Source: Deltaproteobacteria bacterium (GTDB lineage Bacteria; Desulfobacterota; BSN033; UBA1163). Taken from it: 9,368 nt of DNA. A program made the position numbers and the translations under genes. This document shows positions 6,234 to 9,368 of the stretch, one piece after another. Each line of letters opens with the position of its first letter. Within the stretch, counting starts at the first letter, position 1. The notes beneath the pieces are model-generated. The model was not told the DNA's origin and searched no databases. It saw only the letters and a list, made by a program, of their open reading frames with translations. Location: positions 1 through 9,368 of the forward strand of contig VGSD01000076.1 of NCBI GenBank assembly GCA_016875155.1, written 5' to 3'.

Positions 6234-7595
6234 ATGAATATTCTATTAATTCAACCACCACGCAAACAGTTCTTGGGGGGCGGCATTGATTACTGGGAAC
6301 CGTTAAGTCTTGAAACTGCTGTAAGCGAATTACCTGATCACCACAATATCGTGCTGTTCTGCCCGGGGATACTACCGAACATACCCATTGAGGATTTGCT
6401 TAGCAAATCTCAGTTTGATATTGCGGCAATTACCGGCTTTGGGGGCGATGAGGCCCAAATTTATGAAATTTGCAGAAAAATCAGGAAAAATTCCCCAGAA
6501 ACAAACATTGTTGTAGGGGGCTGGTGGGCAACGATATATCCTCATGCTTTCTTTAATCCGATGATTGACTTTATCGTTTATGGTGAGGGGGAACTAACTT
6601 TTCGGGACCTTGTCCAATACCTGGAGAAGAATAAATCCCTTTCGGAGATAGATAGCGTAAAGGGTCTTTACTATCAGGCCGACAACGGATTCTTCCACTT
6701 CACCGGGAAACGTCCATCGCCAGACCTGGCCACACTCAATCCACCGCGTCGAGATCTGTTTGAGCCGTTTCGTATAAAAATCACTGCTGCAATACGGGAA
6801 AAAAATCCCAACTTTAGGAGTTTCTATCTCATCCAAACAACACGGGGTTGCAATCATCGATGCGATTTCTGTTCAGTATGGTCCCTTTTTGAAGGAAAAG
6901 TAAGACGTAAGACCCGTGATCAACTCGAACGTGAACTCAACTTCATCCCCAATGATGCCTTTATTGATTTCGCGGATGACAATTTTTTGATGTCTGGCGA
7001 TTGGGTTCGGGATATAGCCGGTTTGCTTAAGGGAAAGAATTTCTGTGGCAATTTGGCGTGTTTTGCACGCGTCGATGATATTGCGAGAAATCCCAAATTG
7101 ATCGAGGCTTTGGCGGAAGTTGGGTTAAAAAGTGTGTTTGTCGGATTTGAAACCTTTGAGGATGGAGATCAGGTGTTCTCCAAAAACATACCGTTTAATC
7201 AACACCAAGAGGTAGTCAATATCCTGCATCAAAACGGCGTTATGGTGATAGGTTCTTTTATCGTAGACCCTGGGTGGGACAAAGAAGATTTTAAAAGATT
7301 TGCCAATTACCTCCTCACCACCAAAATCGATGAAATATCACTCCAGGTTTTAATTCCTTTACCAGGAACCAGGCTTTACGAAAAGACAAAAAGAACTATT
7401 GTGGGCACAAGAAACGCGGAACTTGGCCATATCCAAAGCATTTTACCAACCAGACTGGATCCCAAAGAATTTGTAAAAAAGGTGCACGTTTTACTTGAAT
7501 TGTGCGCGGGAATAGAGATGAACAAGAAAGTGTTTATGGGTTCCGAAGATAGTTTAAAGACGTTGGGGGAGAGGTGCTTGAAAAGTTTGGAATGA
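6234..7595 (+). CDS. B12-binding-domain radical SAM enzyme (class B type)
   Basis: The product is 453 aa and complete. Residues 1-150 form a cobalamin-binding Rossmann-type domain, starting MNILLIQPP, with VVGGWWAT (Gly95-Gly96) and YGEGE (117-120). The radical SAM core carries the cluster motif CNHRCDFC, with Cys206, Cys210 and Cys213, followed by FIDFADDNF and GLKSVFVGFETF. Enzymes of this layout use a [4Fe-4S] cluster, S-adenosylmethionine and usually methylcobalamin to methylate unreactive carbons or phosphorus or to rearrange rings; the substrate here is unknown. The start is ATG 6234 with GGGAGG upstream, 12 nt after the scaffold stop, so the gene reads as part of the scaffold transcript. 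It takes the place of a major capsid gene. By eye it is more A+T-rich than its phage-type neighbours, suggesting separate acquisition. Confidence 0.9.
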   Translation: MNILLIQPPRKQFLGGGIDYWEPLSLETAVSELPDHHNIVLFCPGILPNIPIEDLLSKSQFDIAAITGFGGDEAQIYEICRKIRKNSPETNIVVGGWWATIYPHAFFNPMIDFIVYGEGELTFRDLVQYLEKNKSLSEIDSVKGLYYQADNGFFHFTGKRPSPDLATLNPPRRDLFEPFRIKITAAIREKNPNFRSFYLIQTTRGCNHRCDFCSVWSLFEGKVRRKTRDQLERELNFIPNDAFIDFADDNFLMSGDWVRDIAGLLKGKNFCGNLACFARVDDIARNPKLIEALAEVGLKSVFVGFETFEDGDQVFSKNIPFNQHQEVVNILHQNGVMVIGSFIVDPGWDKEDFKRFANYLLTTKIDEISLQVLIPLPGTRLYEKTKRTIVGTRNAELGHIQSILPTRLDPKEFVKKVHVLLELCAGIEMNKKVFMGSEDSLKTLGERCLKSLE

Positions 7596-7744
7596 ACGGA
7601 CTTCCAGCCCCGATCCAATTAGCAACGCTTGAAGTTATGGGCCAAGCCGTTGGATTCAGACCAGAGAAATTAGCGGAAACCGGTCCCGACAAAAAGATAC
7701 TCTCCGATCTTTTTCTGTTGACAGAAAATTATTTTATAGGATAA
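7592..7744 (+). CDS. 50-aa ORF coupled to the radical SAM gene
   Basis: The ATG overlaps the radical SAM stop codon as ATGA, a common coupling arrangement. The 50-aa product, starting MNGLPAPIQLATLEVMGQAV and continuing GFRPEKLAE, is not recognised. It resembles the C-terminal tails of some large phage proteins that end with a GFRP-type segment, so it may be the tail end of a truncated structural or virion protein. It could also be a genuine small partner of the enzyme. No good SD is seen; expression would depend on coupling. Its last codons contain a strong promoter facing right. Confidence 0.4.
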   Translation: MNGLPAPIQLATLEVMGQAVGFRPEKLAETGPDKKILSDLFLLTENYFIG

Positions 7745-7745
7745 T
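7718..7745 (+). promoter_or_regulatory. Strong sigma70-like promoter
   Basis: A perfect -35 box TTGACA (7718-7723) is separated by a 16-bp A+T-rich spacer from GATAAT (7740-7745), which matches TATAAT at five of six bases. Transcription would start near 7752. It lies over the end of the 50-aa ORF and points into a 400-nt stretch that has no convincing gene, so its product may be a non-coding RNA or a long leader for the regulator at 8146. Confidence 0.6.
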
Positions 7746-8070
7746 CAGGTTGACTTGGCAAGGTTCGATCCTTCCTGTCGAGTCGAGGTAGGCGGGGCTT
7801 GTGGGAGCGGAGCGGGGTAGGGTTAATTAAATAGATCACCCGGGATTGGAAGGGTGGTCGAAACCGAGATATTTAGAGCATCCAGCACCGAGGATACTAA
7901 AGCCTATGATCTCCGGAGAGTGCCCTATTTTGTTGCTCAGCCTAACAAACTTTGTCAATAAATCGGTAGCGGTAGAAAAAAGGAAGCGCCGCAATTTAAG
8001 ACTCACCAATTTTTTCTTCTCAGAATTTTCCATCCCGATTAAACGGTTAGACCCTTCTAAAAGATTTTTC
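7746..8070 (+). other. Gene-poor gap, possible non-coding RNA
   Basis: No + strand frame here has a good SD and recognisable product. Visible structure includes a hairpin AAGG/CCTT (7760-7763 with 7770-7773), extended by GG/CC around one bulge. A longer one pairs GATCACCC (7834-7841) with GGGTGGTC (7852-7859), with one T-G wobble and a 10-nt loop. There is a G-rich stretch at about 7790-7822 and the palindrome CTCCGGAG (7911-7918). Together with the strong promoter just upstream, this suggests a structured transcript. A minus-strand frame (7836-8147) is open but lacks an SD. Confidence 0.3.
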
Positions 8071-8098
8071 TTGACTTTAAAAAACATCAGTGTATAAT
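8071..8098 (+). promoter_or_regulatory. Sigma70 promoter of the ribbon-helix-helix gene
   Basis: TTGACT (8071-8076) and a perfect -10 TATAAT (8093-8098) are 16 bp apart, placing the start of transcription near 8105, about 41 nt before the ATG at 8146. The segment GTGCATATCAC (8112-8122), with inverted GTG/CAC ends, lies just downstream and could be the operator for autoregulation by the encoded dimeric regulator. Confidence 0.75.
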
Positions 8099-8145
8099 GT
8101 AGGCATAAAAAGTGCATATCACCAAATAAGAAGGGGAGATCAACC

Positions 8146-8307
8146 ATGGAGAGAGTGGGTGTTTACTTGACGGAAACTGAGATTAAGAAATTGAGGGGGA
8201 TTCAGAAAAAAACGGGTCTATCAGTAGCCGAATTGATCCGGCGAGCCGTAGATACCTGGCTTGAAGAATATGAGAAAAAGGAGAAGGGTAAGAAATTGTC
8301 GGGGTGA
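8146..8307 (+). CDS. Ribbon-helix-helix (CopG/Arc-like) regulator
   Basis: The product is 53 aa. It has the full ribbon-helix-helix pattern: a short strand (RVGVYLT, residues 3-9), a first helix (ETEIKKLRGIQKKTG), the turn and a second helix (SVAELIRRAVDTWLEEYE), then a lysine-rich tail. Such proteins dimerise, insert the paired strand into the DNA major groove and usually repress their own promoter. The gene has its own strong promoter, an SD GGGGAG 8 nt before the ATG, and a terminator-like hairpin 34 nt after the stop, so it is a self-contained unit. Ribbon-helix-helix proteins can be antitoxins, but no toxin gene is adjacent. A repressor role for the element is inference. Confidence 0.8.
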   Translation: MERVGVYLTETEIKKLRGIQKKTGLSVAELIRRAVDTWLEEYEKKEKGKKLSG

Positions 8308-8340
8308 AATTCTTCGCCTGCTTGCCTTTGAGATAGCCTT

Positions 8341-8363
8341 AAAATGGCGATTTACGCATTTTT
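8341..8363 (+). terminator. Weak intrinsic terminator after the RHH gene
   Basis: AAAAT and GCG (8341-8349, with one bulged G at 8346) pair with CGCATTTT (8355-8362) around a 5-nt loop, followed by one more T. Outside it CCTTAAA (8337-8343) and TTTAAGG (8372-8378) offer an alternative longer-range stem. Only three G-C pairs hold the core, so termination should be partial. Confidence 0.4.
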
Positions 8364-8456
8364 AGGGAGACTTTAAGGGAAGTCGCACCAGAGATATATG
8401 GTTTTACCAGTTCTCTTCCTGTAGCCTTGATTTTCATGTAAAGAGAGGGGTAAGGG

Positions 8457-8861
8457 ATGTCCGAGATTGAAAAACATGAATCCGGGGTGACTCAAGGGGT
8501 CATGCTCACCATAAAGCAGATAGCCCAGAGGCTTCAGGTTGCGGAAGATACCGTCTATAAGCACTGGCGCGAACTCGGAGGGTTTAAGGTCGGCGGGTCA
8601 ATCAGGTTTGATTGGGAGCGCACCCGTGAGCGTCTATTCAAAGGGGCAGAACAAGAAGAAAAATTGGTATTATCAATTTATGGTGGACGGGCAATACCAC
8701 CGGGGCGGAGGATACCCGACCCAAAAATCCGCAAGGGACGCCGAATTAGAGGCTCGACGATCTTTGAGCGCATCCCCGACCGACATGGCCTTCTGGGAGG
8801 TTTGTCAGAAATATCTGGATCGGGCGGTAGCAAAAAATCCATGACCAGAGAAAGGAGGTGA
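8457..8861 (+). CDS. HTH excisionase-like protein with read-through tail
   Basis: The product is 134 aa, but only the first ~61 residues look like a real protein. MLTIKQIAQRLQVAEDTVYKHW (16-37) is a helix-turn-helix of the excisionase/AlpA type, followed by a wing FKVGGSIRFDW and a short helix RTRERLF. From about residue 62 the frame runs for 73 codons across the integrase fragment in a different reading frame. That tail (GRAIPPGRRIPDPKIRKGRR and onward) has the Arg/Gly/Pro bias of an unselected frame. The stop codon lies within the next gene's SD. An HTH gene directly before an integrase is the classic xis-int pair. The SD (AGAGGGG) is moderate. Loss of the natural stop, or a frameshift near 8626-8650, could explain the tail. 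Confidence 0.65.
   Translation: MSEIEKHESGVTQGVMLTIKQIAQRLQVAEDTVYKHWRELGGFKVGGSIRFDWERTRERLFKGAEQEEKLVLSIYGGRAIPPGRRIPDPKIRKGRRIRGSTIFERIPDRHGLLGGLSEISGSGGSKKSMTRERR
8626..8844 (+). pseudogene. Truncated tyrosine integrase, arm-binding domain only
   Basis: From GTG 8626, with GGGAG about 8 nt upstream, a 72-aa frame begins SVYSKGQNKKKNWYYQFMVD and continues HRGGGYPTQKSARDAELEARR, the pattern of the N-terminal arm-type DNA-binding domain of phage tyrosine recombinases. It then enters the start of the core-binding domain (TDMAFWEVCQKYLDRAVAKNP) and stops. The rest of the core-binding domain and the whole catalytic domain with its Arg-His-x-x-Arg and Tyr residues are missing; intact enzymes have about 300-400 aa. 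It is nested inside the HTH frame at 8457-8861. It is probably a deletion remnant, leaving the element without a visible integrase. A functional arm-site-binding peptide is a less likely alternative. Confidence 0.7.
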
Positions 8862-8865
8862 GAAT

Positions 8866-9156
8866 ATGAGAGATTCGGAAAAGATGCTATCCGCTTTAGG
8901 GCTTACCAAAAATTTCAAGCACGAGGAAACCGAAATGGGGAAAATATCCAGACGGGTTATTCGTATATGCCGCGAGTTTCGAAAAATCGAGAGACAAGAG
9001 GAATTAACCGCTGAGGCGAAGAAGGCCCTCCGGAATTTCGCAAGGGGAAAAATCACAAAAGAAGAACTGGATCTTAAGTTTTTGCCTTTGGAGGCAATGT
9101 TAAACAAGGCGGCAAAAAAGGCCATGCCAAAGGCCAAGAGATTACAAACCCGATAA
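8866..9156 (+). CDS. Small basic protein of unknown function
   Basis: The product is 96 aa and not recognised. It is strongly basic and predicted all helical, with MGKISRRVIRICREFRKIERQ near residues 24-44, AEAKKALRNFARGKITKEEL after it, and a Lys-rich C-terminus (NKAAKKAMPKAKRLQTR). Such composition suggests nucleic-acid binding, but no named fold can be assigned. Translation should be efficient: an ideal SD (AAAGGAGGTGA) lies 5-6 nt before the ATG. The start is 21 nt after the integrase fragment stop, in the spot where the rest of the integrase would be expected, so the junction is probably recombinational. Confidence 0.7.
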   Translation: MRDSEKMLSALGLTKNFKHEETEMGKISRRVIRICREFRKIERQEELTAEAKKALRNFARGKITKEELDLKFLPLEAMLNKAAKKAMPKAKRLQTR

Positions 9157-9250
9157 GAAAGGAGGTGAATCGATTAGGGAAAGGGGTATCAACCCTTAAC
9201 AGACATTCAAACCCTTTAGATCGGCCTTTGGGCCAGAAAGGAGAGCGAGG
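9157..9250 (+). other. Intergenic region with an SD lacking a normal start codon
   Basis: An ideal SD (AAAGGAGGTGA, about 9158-9168) immediately follows the 96-aa gene, but the codon at the right distance is ATT (9174), which would give only 8 codons. It may be the relic of a gene start. AAGGG/CCCTT and GGCC/GGCC short inverted repeats follow, without T-runs. Confidence 0.35.
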
Positions 9251-9301
9251 ATGAAAAAGAATAATGGTTCTTTCGTAAAAAAGTTGAAATGGTTGCTCTG
9301 A
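9251..9301 (+). CDS. 16-aa ORF with good SD
   Basis: ATG 9251 is preceded by AGAAAGGAGAGCGAGG, giving AAGGAG at a workable distance, and encodes MKKNNGSFVKKLKWLL before TGA. It is short and basic with a hydrophobic end. It may be a leader peptide, a small toxin-like peptide or a chance ORF; nothing identifies it. Downstream, TTGATA (9316-9321) and TACATC (9339-9344), 17 bp apart, make a weak promoter candidate. Confidence 0.25.
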   Translation: MKKNNGSFVKKLKWLL

Positions 9302-9368
9302 CCTCAAAAAGTTCTTTGATAACAGTCAGATAAAAAAGTACATCGGATTTTAGCCGTATCTGGTATAG

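Noticed and set aside
7757..7775. tRNA T-arm-like sequence (GGTTCGATCC), possible tRNA or tRNA-derived attachment site
   Set aside because: The 5-bp T-stem does not pair properly, no acceptor stem, anticodon arm or CCA is found around it, and it is better explained as a small hairpin.
7846..8097. 83-aa plus-strand ORF
   Set aside because: No SD or recognisable domain, and its end overlaps the -35 and -10 boxes of the RHH promoter.
7836..8147. 103-aa minus-strand ORF divergent from the RHH gene
   Set aside because: It has no SD, its N-terminal part runs through the RHH promoter, and the opposite strand is open as well. Its C-terminal half looks somewhat protein-like, so a relic is possible but not supportable.
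9327..9363. CAGATA/TATCTG inverted repeat as a terminator at the right edge
   Set aside because: Only 6 bp with a long interior and no T-run after it; not distinguishable from chance.
1..9368. Diversity-generating retroelement, transposase or insertion sequence
   Set aside because: No reverse transcriptase, transposase motif, template/variable repeat pair or terminal inverted repeats flanking an ORF were found.

Overview
The window looks like part of a phage-derived mobile element (prophage or phage satellite) in an unidentified bacterium. All supported genes are on the + strand and tightly packed. They have strong Shine-Dalgarno (SD) sites of the AAAGGAGGTGA type and roughly balanced base composition by eye. 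The host cannot be named from the sequence. A SpoVG-family gene and the style of the B12-radical SAM enzyme would fit an anaerobic Bacillota-like, deltaproteobacterial or Nitrospirota-like host, but that is inference.

Layout. A terminator of an upstream gene (42-73) is followed by a SpoVG-family gene (94-384). This overlaps an O-like replication protein gene (365-1294) that carries six iterons and an A-rich tract, the layout of a lambda-type origin. Next come a 22-codon ORF, a G-tract repeat, a 50-aa gene, an AlpA/excisionase-type HTH gene and a coiled-coil protein of unknown role. A packaging block follows: a perfect 11-bp inverted repeat, a probable small terminase, a GpA-type large terminase and a 217-aa unknown, closed by a terminator at 5271-5290. 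Then comes a probable capsid scaffolding protein (5412-6221), followed 12 nt later by a complete B12-binding radical SAM enzyme (6234-7595) and a 50-aa ORF coupled by ATGA. A strong sigma70-like promoter (7718-7745) faces about 400 nt without a convincing gene. The right end has a ribbon-helix-helix regulator with its own promoter, a second HTH gene, the arm-binding N-terminus of a tyrosine integrase without its catalytic domain, a small basic protein and a 16-codon ORF.

How the parts fit. Replication (initiator plus origin), packaging (terminase) and capsid assembly (scaffold) are represented. No portal, major capsid, tail or lysis gene is visible, and the place where portal and capsid genes normally sit is taken by a tiny ORF and a radical SAM gene. 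The 50-aa gene at 1452-1604 is a stand-alone paralogue of the C-terminal domain of the scaffold. Two readings fit: a decayed prophage with a cargo enzyme, or a satellite-like element that packages itself in another phage's capsid. Structural genes could also lie outside the window in an unusual order.
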